Origin: Agarivorans sp. Toyoura001
GTDB taxonomy: Bacteria > Pseudomonadota > Gammaproteobacteria > Enterobacterales > Celerinatantimonadaceae
Assembly (NCBI RefSeq): GCF_005405585.1
Contig: NZ_BJEQ01000020.1
Span: forward strand, 1 to 64,000
DNA length: 64,000 bases
Reading direction: 5' to 3'
Shown here: in pieces, positions 9,536 to 18,414 of the stretch
Position numbering within the stretch: the first letter of the stretch is position 1
How the letters are laid out: each line of letters starts with the position of its first letter
Program-made: the position numbers and the translations under genes
Notes under the pieces: model-generated
The model's database searches: none
What the model saw: only the letters and a program-made list of their open reading frames with translations
Told to the model about the DNA's origin: nothing

Positions 9536-9967
9536 ATGTCTGAATCACTCATCGTTATTTGCCCTAGTTGTAACGCAGGTAATCGTTTGCCTCAATCGCG
9601 TATTGGCGAACAGGCTAAATGTGGGAAATGCAGTGAAGCCTTATTTAAGGGCGAGCCGATAGATACGGATGAAGCAGGTTTTGCACGCCATATTGGTGGT
9701 GAGTTACTCGTTATCGTCGACTTTTGGGCACCTTGGTGTGGCCCATGTAAAAGCATGGCCCCAGCCTACGAACAAGTGGGCAAGCAGTTTGCTCACCAAG
9801 CACAGTTTTTAAAAGTGAATACTGAAGAGCAACAAGCCTTAGCGCAGCGCTATCAAATTCGCTCTATTCCCACATTGATGTGCTTTAAAAGCGGTAAACT
9901 GCTCGGACAACAAGCAGGGGCTTTACCTGCCCAAGCTATGCAGCAATGGATTGAGCAGTTTGTGTAA
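9536..9967 (+). CDS. trxC: Thioredoxin 2 (TrxC), zinc-binding
   Basis: Cytoplasmic thiol-disulfide reductase, in E. coli under OxyR control. An N-terminal zinc ribbon uses C9, C12, C29 and C32, which is specific to TrxC and absent from TrxA. The thioredoxin fold then carries WCGPC at 67-71 and the cis-proline in RSIPTLM. At 143 residues it has the expected length (E. coli 139). It begins 27 bases after recJ with a GGAGAATGAA-like ribosome site, so the two may be cotranscribed. A hairpin follows at 9996. Confidence 0.93.
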   Translation: MSESLIVICPSCNAGNRLPQSRIGEQAKCGKCSEALFKGEPIDTDEAGFARHIGGELLVIVDFWAPWCGPCKSMAPAYEQVGKQFAHQAQFLKVNTEEQQALAQRYQIRSIPTLMCFKSGKLLGQQAGALPAQAMQQWIEQFV

Positions 9968-9995
9968 TGAGTCAAAGCTGTATCTAGATAAAATG

Positions 9996-10020
9996 CCCAG
10001 CACATCGCTGGGTATAGTTT
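9996..10020. terminator. Hairpin between trxC and the convergent lipoprotein gene
   Basis: CCCAGC, loop ACATC, GCTGGG forms a 6-base-pair stem with A/T-rich flanks on both sides, in a 55-base convergent gap. It could end transcription in both directions. The T-run is poor. Confidence 0.5.
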
Positions 10021-10022
10021 AG

Positions 10023-10337
10023 TTAGTTGGTCGTTAAGTTATGAAGGTGAGTGATGGCTTTAATCGCATTATCGAAAGAAAAGGCAACATTGGGCTCGGT
10101 GAGCAAAAGTGTTTCTAAGCTTTCGGGCTCAACTAATACAGCTTGGTGAATAGCACCATTGTAATCAATTAGGGCCCAGTCTATTGCCATGTAAGCGCCC
10201 GCATACTCGTAGGGAGAGTTAATTCTTACAATAGCTAAATTAGCTACAGTGTCATGTTTTACTGTCCAGCGACTATCACCTATCTCGATGGTATCGTCGC
10301 CTATCAACACGTAGTTAACTTGCCCAGGAAGAATCAA
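10023..10337 (-). pseudogene. C-terminal part of a lipoprotein gene, cut off by an in-frame stop
   Basis: This 104-residue frame begins at a weak TTG and has no start-like context. It is in the same frame as the lipoprotein gene immediately upstream. Only the stop TAA (10347-10349) and three sense codons (I, A, E) lie between the two frames. Joined, they would give one protein of about 334 residues. The content (beta-strand-like, few charged runs, a domain around GDDTIEIGDSRW) has no family I recognise. I read it as the severed C-terminus and think separate translation unlikely. A sequencing error or real readthrough cannot be excluded. Confidence 0.55.
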
Positions 10338-10346
10338 TTCAGCAAT

Positions 10347-11027
10347 TTACTCTAAAGTTTTTCCCTCGATAGAACCATTGCTGATGAAGCTCTCTTCGTC
10401 ACTGACATCCACCATAATTAAGGGAACGGTAGGATAAGACACCATTTTGTAGCCATATCCTGCAAAGTTAGCGTCATCCCAGGTCCAGGGGACATCGCTA
10501 ATGTTTAGCGCAGCATTTAATGCGCCTTGTTTAGATAGATCAACTTGCTCTGCGTAGATTTTAAAATTAACGTCCAAAATAGCACTGGATACTAACAAGT
10601 AATCATCAACCACTTGCATGTCATCGCCGTCATTAAAGAACTCTGTTTCAGGAAGAATATTCCATGACGTTCCATTCCAAACATTTGAGGTAAGTGAACT
10701 TGTCTCCGACTGCTGCTCTTCAAAAGTGTTGTCACTCATCGAATAAGCAATGGAGTAAGGCTGAGGATCTTGGGCAAATACTTCGATATTGATGGTATCT
10801 TCATCAAAATGGTTGAGCGGATCGTTGGAGACGTTAGCGATGTAGCTTTCATCCCAGCTTAATATCTGTTGGTACTGCTCTAAGCTCAACCTGTTAGGTG
10901 AAAACTCACCAGGAGTAGTCGGGGGCGTAGTGGGTTTGTTTGCGATTGGCGTTCCATCATCACCTCCGCCACATCCTGCCAAGGTTAAACTGATTGCTAT
11001 CGTTATGGCACTTAAGGTTTTATTCAT
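10347..11027 (-). CDS. Lipoprotein of unknown function (truncated by a stop codon)
   Basis: The protein starts with a clear lipoprotein signal, MNKTLSAITIAISLTLAGCG, whose lipobox LAGC places the lipidated cysteine at residue 19. A glycine/aspartate and proline/threonine linker follows (GGGDDGTP, TTPPTTP), typical of surface-exposed marine lipoproteins. The remaining 180 or so residues are not recognised. Residue 226 (GKTLE) is followed by TAA and then the same frame continues for 107 more codons, so the gene appears cut by a single nonsense change. No partner gene suggests a role. The next gene upstream is a small membrane protein 189 bases away. Confidence 0.65.
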   Translation of the reverse strand: MNKTLSAITIAISLTLAGCGGGDDGTPIANKPTTPPTTPGEFSPNRLSLEQYQQILSWDESYIANVSNDPLNHFDEDTINIEVFAQDPQPYSIAYSMSDNTFEEQQSETSSLTSNVWNGTSWNILPETEFFNDGDDMQVVDDYLLVSSAILDVNFKIYAEQVDLSKQGALNAALNISDVPWTWDDANFAGYGYKMVSYPTVPLIMVDVSDEESFISNGSIEGKTLE

Positions 11028-11216
11028 GTTTATTCCGTTAATACTTCGAATGACGTCATTGTCTTAGATTCAAAAAACGCACGATAATGACATAAAAGTT
11101 ATTAGCTGGTCTATTGTTTTGTAAGATGGTTAGTGGTGGCGTTATGTGAGGCGATAGAACTAGGCAAGATTACAAAAATGGGCTGATAAGTAAGTGACTT
11201 AGCAGCGACAGACTAA

Positions 11217-11438
11217 CTATTGGCTATTGTTTTTCATTAGCAGCAAGGTCAGTACTATTTTACTCGGTACCATCAGTAATAAACCCAGACCAATAGTAAC
11301 GGCGATAATCTGCACACCACGAACGCCCATTGATACGCTAATGTTGGAAAATAGTGCTAAACCCACGCCCAGTATCACTAACGCTAAACCTATAGCGATT
11401 ACGATATACAACAAATATGTCCAAGCCTTTTGAGTCAT
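11217..11438 (-). CDS. Small two-helix membrane protein, unknown function
   Basis: A 73-residue protein made of two hydrophobic segments (about 8-29 and 42-66) joined by a short loop, SNISVSMGVRG, with a hydrophilic tail KNNSQ. It has a normal ATG and a plausible coding composition. I do not recognise a family. The gene stands alone on the minus strand, with 75 bases to the next gene on the same strand. A shadow frame on the plus strand is less credible because it lacks such organisation. Confidence 0.55.
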   Translation of the reverse strand: MTQKAWTYLLYIVIAIGLALVILGVGLALFSNISVSMGVRGVQIIAVTIGLGLLLMVPSKIVLTLLLMKNNSQ

Positions 11439-11513
11439 TGCTAGTGTCTATGGTTTGAGCGATGACGACTATTATTGAGCAGTAAAATTTGGTGTGCTTT
11501 GCGCTAGCGCAGG

Positions 11514-11912
11514 CTAAGGCTGATTGCTTACAACCTCAAATTTCCCCTTGCTGCTTATGGTATCTAATACTGCAATGTTGTCTTGCCATAATAGCTTCCC
11601 TTCCACTCGCCAGCGGGAGTTTAAGTTTGGATTGCTGGCCGCTGGAGCGATAATAATCACCGAGAGAGCTTGGTTGGGTAAAACTTTAGCATGTATATAG
11701 AGGGTATTGTCTTGTAATGGGCTAATACCTTTCACCACAATGCTTCCTTCTGCCCAAGCTGCAGTTTGACTGCTTAGTGCTTGCTCTAGGGCTAGTTTAG
11801 GGAGTTTCTTAAATGGGCTGGCTGGGGCCCAAGTGTAGTAGCAAAACAAAGCAATTAATAAGGCTAATACAAAAGGGATGCGTTTATCGATGACTCGAGG
11901 ATCTTTTACCAT
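11514..11912 (-). CDS. Membrane-anchored protein of unknown function
   Basis: About 132 residues. A basic start (VKDPRVIDKR) leads to one transmembrane helix at about 10-28, then a probable periplasmic domain of some 100 residues with alternating beta-like stretches (GSIVVKGISPLQDNTLYIHA). No catalytic motif or cysteine pattern is visible. I use the ATG at 11912. A GTG three codons earlier is possible. The topology would suit a small envelope accessory protein, but no partner gene in the area points to a role. Confidence 0.55.
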   Translation of the reverse strand: MVKDPRVIDKRIPFVLALLIALFCYYTWAPASPFKKLPKLALEQALSSQTAAWAEGSIVVKGISPLQDNTLYIHAKVLPNQALSVIIIAPAASNPNLNSRWRVEGKLLWQDNIAVLDTISSKGKFEVVSNQP

Positions 11913-11967
11913 TTTTCTCACTTATAACGTCATATTACTTAGTCCAGCATAACTGAGTTTTAGGCAC

Positions 11968-12714
11968 TTAGCGCCCACCAGTTACATCCAAAATACTACC
12001 AGTTACGTAAGACGCTTTATCTGAAATAAGCCAAGCGATCGCTTCGGCTATTTCTTCTGGCTCGCCGCCTCGCTGTAGTGGAATTGCACTTCTTAATCGC
12101 TCAATACGATTTGGCTCGCCACCATCTGCATGCATTTCTGTGTGTATAAACCCAGGACGAACACCATTTACGCGTATTGCTTGCTCGGCTAATTCGAGAG
12201 ATAAGCCTTTGGTTAGCGTATCTATGGCACCCTTGCTTGCTGCATAGTCAATGTATTCAAAAGGCGAACCTACACGAGCCGCAGCTGAAGATACATTAAC
12301 AATGCTTCCTCCAGATCCGCCATGGCTAGTTCCCATTCTTTTAATCGCGTATTTACAGCACATGAATGCACTCGTGACATTAACGCTAAAAAGCTGATTA
12401 ATTCGCTGAGCGTTCATTGCTTCAAGCCGCATTTGAGGAAACAACATTGCGGCGTTGTTGACTAGCGCGTTGATTGGCCCAAGCTGCTGATCTATATGAT
12501 TAAAAAGTTGCTCAACTTGGTGTTCATCACTGATATCCGCTCTTATGGCAATGGCGGTACCTCCTGTAGATTGAATACGTTCTACGACCTCTGATGCTGC
12601 GGCTTGGTTTTTCTTATAGTTGATACATACCGAATAGCCTTGTTCAGCGAGCAAACATGCCGTGGCTGCGCCTATTCCTCTGCTCGAACCGGTCACTAAA
12701 GCAACCTTGCTCAT
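11968..12714 (-). CDS. ygfF: Short-chain dehydrogenase/reductase (YgfF-like)
   Basis: NAD(P)-dependent oxidoreductase of the classical SDR family. It shows the cofactor motif TGSSRGIG near the start, ADIS for adenine contact, NNAA, the catalytic serine in NVSSAA, the YxxxK pair in YAASKGA, and PGFIHTEM. The order and local sequence (INYKKN, GSGGSIVNVSS, IPLQRGGEPEEIA) are close to E. coli YgfF, whose substrate is unsettled though sugar dehydrogenase activity is suggested. Start ATG at 12714 has AAGGAG eight bases upstream. The open frame reaches 12738 but without family support. It appears monocistronic. Confidence 0.88.
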   Translation of the reverse strand: MSKVALVTGSSRGIGAATACLLAEQGYSVCINYKKNQAAASEVVERIQSTGGTAIAIRADISDEHQVEQLFNHIDQQLGPINALVNNAAMLFPQMRLEAMNAQRINQLFSVNVTSAFMCCKYAIKRMGTSHGGSGGSIVNVSSAAARVGSPFEYIDYAASKGAIDTLTKGLSLELAEQAIRVNGVRPGFIHTEMHADGGEPNRIERLRSAIPLQRGGEPEEIAEAIAWLISDKASYVTGSILDVTGGR

Positions 12715-12904
12715 CCATGCTCTCCTTCGCTTCAACATTTTATTCTATGCTAGCAAGCTTAACACCTTAACTGAATAGCGTTACAGCTCGTATTAAGTGG
12801 CGAACCTTCGAACTATTGTGCGAGACATTTGAGTGTGAAGCATTGGTTTTAAGCCTAAACCTTTCTAGACTCAAGCCACTTATTGTTACTTGAAGAGATT
12901 TATT

Positions 12905-13300
12905 ATGGATATTACCTTTGACCTTGCCCGTGCATTGACTGAAAAAGCTTTAGGCCTTGCTAGTGAGAAACAAGCAAGTATTGCGGTAGCAGTAGTAGAT
13001 GCACATGGTGAGTTAGTGAGTTTTGCGCGTATGGATGGTGTCGCATTTCATGCTGCGGTGTTGGCCCAGAATAAAGCCTATACGTCGGCGCGTGACCGCC
13101 AACCTACCGCCAATTTAGCTGCTTGGGCTCAAGAAACTGGCAAAGATATGGGCTATTGGAGTGATGCTCGTTTTACAGGTATTCAAGGCGGCGTGCCAAT
13201 TTATCAACATGACCAAGTGGTTGGAGCGCTAGGTATTAGTGGCATGAGTGAGCAAGATGACGCTACTTTAGCTCAAGCCGCAATCGATACCTGCGTTTAA
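12905..13300 (+). CDS. GlcG/HbpS-family (DUF336) protein
   Basis: A 131-residue member of the GlcG/HbpS family, a small profilin-like fold seen in heme-binding HbpS and in genes of glycolate or diol metabolism. Family features are AVAVVDAHGELVSFARMDG near residue 30, KAYTSA, GIQGGVPI and VVGALGISG. I start at ATG 12905 behind GAAGAG. A TTG five codons earlier is open but weaker. It is divergent from the ygfF-like gene across 190 bases. Neither neighbour explains its role, so function is left open. Confidence 0.8.
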   Translation: MDITFDLARALTEKALGLASEKQASIAVAVVDAHGELVSFARMDGVAFHAAVLAQNKAYTSARDRQPTANLAAWAQETGKDMGYWSDARFTGIQGGVPIYQHDQVVGALGISGMSEQDDATLAQAAIDTCV

Positions 13301-13627
13301 TTCAGATCAAACTTTTGTCACGAAGCGCAGATCTTTAATTTGCGCTATTGATTAATCTCTCATATTATTCCCCGTTAATCTTATCCGTCAACTCGCCTAT
13401 AGATTGTCTTAAAGGCGTAATAGGCTTGAGTAATAGTCCTTAATCTTGGTGAGTTTTAAGGTTTACTTTTCTTTAACACTTGAGAAACGTAGGTTTACCT
13501 ATAGCTTAGTCATTTTATTTGGATACAAAGTGGCAACAGCTTTGCTTGGTTAGATTAGGCATTTAGCTGCCCACCTATTGGGCATGGCTGCTTTGGTAGT
13601 TACAGCAATGAAATACAGGGAAGTAAT
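13301..13627. other. Intergenic region upstream of the heparinase-fold gene
   Basis: No reading frame of note. A weak hairpin (AGCGCA pairing with TGCGCT) just past the GlcG-like gene may end its transcript. The rest is AT-rich and presumably holds the promoter of the large lipoprotein gene, but I cannot name a -35/-10 pair with confidence. Confidence 0.4.
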
Positions 13628-16216
13628 ATGATTGTTCAAATTAACAGGCTTTTAAATCAATTTCTTAAAATGAGCTTGGTTACGTCGCTGTTGTTATTAA
13701 CTGCTTGTATAGATGAAGAGGAAGAAGTATCTCCTGTACCTAACTCCGATGCAGCAGTGCAGGTTAAAAACTTGCGCCTACAAGAAGGTACTACAGAGCT
13801 TGCCGTTGGTGACTCCTCTCAGTTGGTTGTTAATGCTGACTACAATAATGGTACTACCAAGCCTTTGCCTAAATCAGGCCTTATTTGGCGCTGTGAAGGC
13901 TTTGCTGTAGATATTAGTTCAAGTAGTGAAGTGAGTGCTGTCAAAGCTGGTGAGTCAAACTGCATTGTTTCATTTAGTATGTTGCAACTCGCAGTAGATT
14001 TTGTCGTCGCAGCAAATGATAATCCGACTTCACCAGGAGAAGGTGATACGACTTCACCAAGTGATGTTCGCAAGCTTCGTTTAGGTGCTGGGGAAACATC
14101 TTTGAAAGAAGGTGACACCTCTCAATTAGTTGTTAACGGTGTTTATGCTGATAATTCAACTACGCCTATAGCAAACTCTGAGCTTGTTTGGCAATGTGAT
14201 AGCCCAGCAGTGAATATTAGCGCCACTAGCTTCTTAAGTGCATATAAAGCTGGCGAGTCTATTTGTAAAGTCAGTTGGAACGCGTTGACGCTCTCTGTAA
14301 ACTTCGTAGTAACAGCCAGTGAAGTCCTACCTGATTTTATTAGTACCATTCCTCAAGGGCATTTGATTCTTCCTTTGGCTACTAAGCAAGACATTAAGCT
14401 TACCGGATACTTCTCCAATGGCACCAGTGAGTCTGAGCCTTCTGACGCAACATTGAGCTGTGATACTAGTAACGTTAGTTTAAGTGCAGAGAATGTGTTG
14501 ACCACCGAGAGTGTTGGCCAAGCCACTTGTACCGCTACTTGGAAAGAAAAGACTGCTCAGCTTCTGGTCACTGTGGTTGATTCTGCCGCTACCCAACGTA
14601 AACTGTCTCTGGCTTTCCTCGACCACCTACGTTTTTCCGATGAAGATTACAGTAAATTCACTGCTTGGGTAGATAAAGCGGTGGAAGGTAAACCAGGTTA
14701 TGGCTTTTCACCGACAGACGCCATTTATATGTACTACCTAACCCAAGATAAAAAGTATATTGATTTAGCGATTGCAGATGTCGAAGCGCAAGTGGTTGCA
14801 GCTGAAGCCAAAATGGCTGCTAATGAGAAGCCTGCTGTTAGTGCAGATTCTTACCTACATGTTGGTAACTACATTTCTAAGCTAGCTTATGCTTATGACT
14901 ATGGTTACGAGTTACTTAGTGAGAGTCAGCGAAAACGATGGGAAAACTACGCCGAACAAGCGATTTGGAATGTGTGGAATCATAAAGATGCGGAATGGGC
15001 GGGTAATTCCTTTTCATGGAGCGGTTGGGCGACTACTAACCCAGGCAATAATTACCATTTTAGTTTCCTGAAGGCGACTATAACTTGGGGGGTGGTTACT
15101 CAAAATGACACATGGTTAAACCTTTTAAGCAACGATAAACTGCCAAAGTTGGTAGCGTACTATGACCAATTTGAGAAAGGTGGTAGTCGAGAAGGAACCG
15201 GTTATGGTGTTGCTCAGCGCGATCTGTTTGAATTGTACCAAATATGGAAAGATTCAAGTGGCGAAGACCTTTCAGCCCAGTCTGTTCATTCTAAGGAGAC
15301 TATCGATTACTGGATACACGCAACCACTCCTCCCCTAGAAATGTTTGCCCCGATTGGCGATCAGTCTCGAGTTTCTAAACCAAAGTTATTTGACTACCAT
15401 GAAAACTTGATACACCGAGCTGCATCTTTAAATATTGGTACAGATGAAGCTAAACGCGGTAAGTGGTGGCTAGATAATAACTCAGTAAATCCAATTGTTT
15501 ATGGGTTTAACTTAGATACCACATTGCTACAGCAAGAGCTTAATCAACTAAAACCAACCGAGTTGGTATATCACGCGACCGGTGCTGGGCACTTGTTTGT
15601 TAGATCTTCTTGGGAAACCGATGCTACTTGGCTATCTGCAGTCGCGGGTATTTATGATGAGTCTCATGCCCACCGTGATCAAGGTTCGTTCAGTTTGTAT
15701 AAAGATGATTGGTTAGCGGTAACACAAAACATTTGGTCACACAGTGGCATCCATCAAGAATCTGAAGTACATAACATGGTGCGTTTTGTCGAAGATGGTG
15801 AAACCATTTTGCAAAAACGCCGTACTGAAGCGACCATGGATTACACAGTTAATGGCGCTGAAACTATTATCAACATGGATTTAAGCCAAATCTATGCGGC
15901 TTATGATTCAGTGACGTCATGGCAGCGCAAGATTAACTTCACTGCAAACCGAGTACTGGTAAGTGACCAGTGTGTTGTAGCTGACAGTGTGTCGGCTATT
16001 TGGCAAATTAACCTTCCTGTAGAGCCCATTGTTAATAATGATGGCACCATAACTGCTGGTAATTTACTTATTACTCCTATTGCCCCCGCTAATCCTTCAC
16101 TAAATATTGTGAACTGGCAGGATGTGAATGAGAAAGAGTATAAAGATCCACATTATAAGTTAGAGCTGCAAGGCGCTGGCTGTAACTATCAAGTACAGTT
16201 AGATGTATTGAATTAA
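13628..16216 (+). CDS. Heparinase II/III-fold lipoprotein, probable polysaccharide lyase
   Basis: An 862-residue exported lipoprotein with signal and lipobox ending LLLLTAC, then an acidic stretch (IDEEEE). Three Ig-like repeats of about 85 residues follow (about 40-130, 145-235, 240-320). The first two are clear copies: KNLRLQEGTTEL against RKLRLGAGETSL, and SSQLVVNADY against TSQLVVNGVY. Residues from about 330 form an alpha-helical toroid rich in W, Y and N (NPGNNYHFSFL), then a beta-sheet domain with ESHAHRDQGSFSLYKDDW, the histidine motif of the heparinase II/III family. Such enzymes cleave uronic-acid polysaccharides such as alginate, heparin or ulvan by beta-elimination. The substrate and PL family cannot be told. 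Monocistronic, with its own terminator. Confidence 0.75.
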   Translation: MIVQINRLLNQFLKMSLVTSLLLLTACIDEEEEVSPVPNSDAAVQVKNLRLQEGTTELAVGDSSQLVVNADYNNGTTKPLPKSGLIWRCEGFAVDISSSSEVSAVKAGESNCIVSFSMLQLAVDFVVAANDNPTSPGEGDTTSPSDVRKLRLGAGETSLKEGDTSQLVVNGVYADNSTTPIANSELVWQCDSPAVNISATSFLSAYKAGESICKVSWNALTLSVNFVVTASEVLPDFISTIPQGHLILPLATKQDIKLTGYFSNGTSESEPSDATLSCDTSNVSLSAENVLTTESVGQATCTATWKEKTAQLLVTVVDSAATQRKLSLAFLDHLRFSDEDYSKFTAWVDKAVEGKPGYGFSPTDAIYMYYLTQDKKYIDLAIADVEAQVVAAEAKMAANEKPAVSADSYLHVGNYISKLAYAYDYGYELLSESQRKRWENYAEQAIWNVWNHKDAEWAGNSFSWSGWATTNPGNNYHFSFLKATITWGVVTQNDTWLNLLSNDKLPKLVAYYDQFEKGGSREGTGYGVAQRDLFELYQIWKDSSGEDLSAQSVHSKETIDYWIHATTPPLEMFAPIGDQSRVSKPKLFDYHENLIHRAASLNIGTDEAKRGKWWLDNNSVNPIVYGFNLDTTLLQQELNQLKPTELVYHATGAGHLFVRSSWETDATWLSAVAGIYDESHAHRDQGSFSLYKDDWLAVTQNIWSHSGIHQESEVHNMVRFVEDGETILQKRRTEATMDYTVNGAETIINMDLSQIYAAYDSVTSWQRKINFTANRVLVSDQCVVADSVSAIWQINLPVEPIVNNDGTITAGNLLITPIAPANPSLNIVNWQDVNEKEYKDPHYKLELQGAGCNYQVQLDVLN

Positions 16217-16240
16217 TCATCTAAACAGTAGATAAAAATA

Positions 16241-16266
16241 GGGAGCCGATATGGCTCCTTTTTTTA
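16241..16266 (+). terminator. Terminator after the heparinase-fold gene
   Basis: GGAGCC (16242-16247) and GGCTCC (16253-16258) form a stem around a 5-base loop, followed by a run of eight Ts: a classic intrinsic terminator. It lies in the convergent gap with the sigma-54 activator gene. Confidence 0.85.
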
Positions 16267-16296
16267 TTGTTTGATAGTTATTATTACGCAGCGAAG

Positions 16297-18201
16297 CTAC
16301 TTGTAACCACTCTCTCTTAAGCGCTTATAAACAGTGTTTCGGCTTACACCAAGCTGCTGAGCGGTTTTAGATATGTTGCATGATAGGGATTGATAAACCG
16401 CAACAATATCTTGAGTGCTGGAGCTTTTAGTTGGGTGTTCGGCGTCGTTGCTGAGCGGTTCTGCAGAAGGCGTAAAGGCTTCCACATTGTTATTCTTGCT
16501 GTCTAAGTCAGCAAAGAAATCATCGGGTAAGTGTTGAAAATCGATGGCTTGATTGTCAGACATGGCCTGTGCAATTTGAATCACGCTGACCAACTGGCGA
16601 ATGTTACCTGGCCAAGGGTGCTGGCAGAAACTCTGCATAGCACGTTCGGTAATTAAGCCATCTTGTGGCGTCTCAGCGTAATAATTAAGTAAGAACTGAA
16701 TCAAGTGTTGGCGGTCACTGCGGTGGCGTAACGCAGGTAACTCTATGTTTAAACCGCTGACCCGATAATATAAATCTTGGCGAAAACCGCCGGCTTCTAC
16801 CTCATCTTTTAAATTACGATTAGTCGCCGATACCAGTTTAAAATCTACAGGGTATGACTCAGTGCTGCCCAATGGGTTAACGCGGCGCTCCTGCAGTACG
16901 CGCAATAATCTAGCTTGCACATTTAAGGGCATGTCGCCAATTTCGTCTAAAAACAAAGTGCCTTTATCAGCTTTACGTATTAAGCCAATATACCCCTTAT
17001 TGCTTGAACCTGTGAACGCCCCTTTTTCATAACCAAATAGCTCTGACTCGACCAACTCTTGGGGAATAGCAGCGCAATTTACCGTTACCATATTTTGTTT
17101 ACTACGCAGGCTAGATTGGTGCAGCGCTTTTACAAACACTTCTTTGCCTACACCGGTTTCGCCGCGGATCAATATTGGGATCTCTTTATCAACAATACGC
17201 TTACTTTGTGCCACGGCTTTCGCCATTACCGGATCGCCGAGGTTGAGGTCATCTAACAAGAACGGCTGTTTCTTATCGCCTTGCTGGCTATCTGTGTTGG
17301 TATCAGTTTTCAACAGCGTCCTAAAGTCTAAGACCCTAGGTTTAGCTTGTTTAGGTTTGTGTAAAATGCCATGCACTCTAAATTGCTGACAGGTGAGCAA
17401 AGGAACTTGAAAGCTCTCTGGCTGGTTAATGAGCTGGCTCACGCTTATGTCGAATAATTCACTGATATTTACCAGTTTTAAATCTGTTGCTAGCACCAGC
17501 TCTGCTCTGCGATTGGCTGAGATAACGAGTCCATTCTCGTCAAATACAATCAATGCAGACCATTGGCTATCTATGTTTTCGGGGCTGGTATTAAAACGCA
17601 GTAAAAAGTGTTCACTGTTAAAGTGGGAGATAATGAGTTGGTTTTCTACCGCTTGTGACATGATTTTTACCATGCCTAAGGTATGAGATTCAGGTAGGTA
17701 GGTATCACTAGAGATATCGATTACGCCAACCATTTCTCGGTCCACTCCAAAAATAGGTGCAGCAGATCCGGTCATAAATCGATTGGCCACCAAAAAGTGC
17801 TCATCGTGATGAATTTGCACCACACTCCCTGTTTTTAGTGCGGTACCAATTGCATTAGTTCCTAATGCCGGTTCTTGCCAGCCGGTACCTGGAGCAAAAA
17901 TCTCTTGGTGTTGTTGCTTAAAGCGCTGCTCCCCCCAGCTTTTTAATACGTAGCCTTGGTGATCTGCCAGCATTACTTGGCTGTTGCTGTTAGCTAAAAG
18001 GTTCTCGTAATAAGGCAAAACTTGGTGATGGGTGGTTTCTAACAGTTGATGATGCTGCTCTAACAAGCAAGACAAATCGCCCGCAGATTTATGTTCAACC
18101 TCCGGCTCACTGTGGTGGCTTAACCCCAAGTCTCGGCAACGCTGCCAAGAGTGTTTGATTAGTGCTTCATGCTCCAAATACCACTGAGTTTTTTCGCTCA
18201 T
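16297..18201 (-). CDS. Sigma-54-dependent activator, AcoR-like
   Basis: Enhancer-binding activator of 634 residues in the AcoR arrangement. A GAF-type sensory domain occupies about 70-200 (EPALGTNAIGTAL), with a PAS-like stretch at about 215-280. The AAA+ domain follows with Walker A GETGVGKE at 347-354, the sigma-54 contact loop as GAFTGS (usual form GAFTGA) and Walker B GTLFLDEIGD. A Fis-type helix-turn-helix closes the protein (SKTAQQLGVSRNTVYKRL). It is divergent from the glycerol ABC operon, which has a sigma-54 promoter with exact spacing, so it most likely activates that operon in response to glycerol or a related small diol or triol. The effector is inferred from context only. Confidence 0.85.
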   Translation of the reverse strand: MSEKTQWYLEHEALIKHSWQRCRDLGLSHHSEPEVEHKSAGDLSCLLEQHHQLLETTHHQVLPYYENLLANSNSQVMLADHQGYVLKSWGEQRFKQQHQEIFAPGTGWQEPALGTNAIGTALKTGSVVQIHHDEHFLVANRFMTGSAAPIFGVDREMVGVIDISSDTYLPESHTLGMVKIMSQAVENQLIISHFNSEHFLLRFNTSPENIDSQWSALIVFDENGLVISANRRAELVLATDLKLVNISELFDISVSQLINQPESFQVPLLTCQQFRVHGILHKPKQAKPRVLDFRTLLKTDTNTDSQQGDKKQPFLLDDLNLGDPVMAKAVAQSKRIVDKEIPILIRGETGVGKEVFVKALHQSSLRSKQNMVTVNCAAIPQELVESELFGYEKGAFTGSSNKGYIGLIRKADKGTLFLDEIGDMPLNVQARLLRVLQERRVNPLGSTESYPVDFKLVSATNRNLKDEVEAGGFRQDLYYRVSGLNIELPALRHRSDRQHLIQFLLNYYAETPQDGLITERAMQSFCQHPWPGNIRQLVSVIQIAQAMSDNQAIDFQHLPDDFFADLDSKNNNVEAFTPSAEPLSNDAEHPTKSSSTQDIVAVYQSLSCNISKTAQQLGVSRNTVYKRLRESGYK

Positions 18202-18298
18202 TTTCGTCCTTTAATCAGCATCACATCAGTAAACGTGAACTTGATCAGGGCTGAACTTTCGCATACGAACATTATTTGGTCAAAACTGATTAACAAAA

Positions 18299-18326
18299 TG
18301 TTCACATTGATCACGTTTTATGAACA
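18299..18326. promoter_or_regulatory. Candidate upstream activator site for the AcoR-like regulator
   Basis: TGTTCA at 18299-18304 and TGAACA at 18321-18326 are perfect inverted half-sites, 22 bases apart (two helical turns), about 75-100 bases upstream of the sigma-54 promoter. Further GAACA-type half-sites occur at about 18267 and in the transcript leader near 18450. This is the expected distance for an enhancer-binding protein. Binding is inferred. Confidence 0.45.
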
Positions 18327-18398
18327 TGTTTAATTTCAATAAAAGCTTTAGTTAAAATTAAACCCTTTTAAATCAGTATCTTGATGAATTATTGAATG

Positions 18399-18414
18399 TG
18401 GCACGGCTCTAGCA
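18399..18414 (+). promoter_or_regulatory. Sigma-54 (-24/-12) promoter of the glycerol ABC operon
   Basis: TGGCACGGCTCTAGCA matches the sigma-54 consensus TGGCACG-N4-TTGCW at all but one fixed base, with the invariant GG and GC exactly 12 bases apart. Transcription should start near 18425, about 65 bases before glpS. It lies next to a divergent sigma-54 activator gene, which supports the call. Confidence 0.85.

Noticed and set aside
13840-14349. Minus-strand frames of 92 and 68 residues inside the heparinase-fold gene
   Set aside because: They mirror the plus-strand Ig repeats and have no start signals. They are shadow frames.
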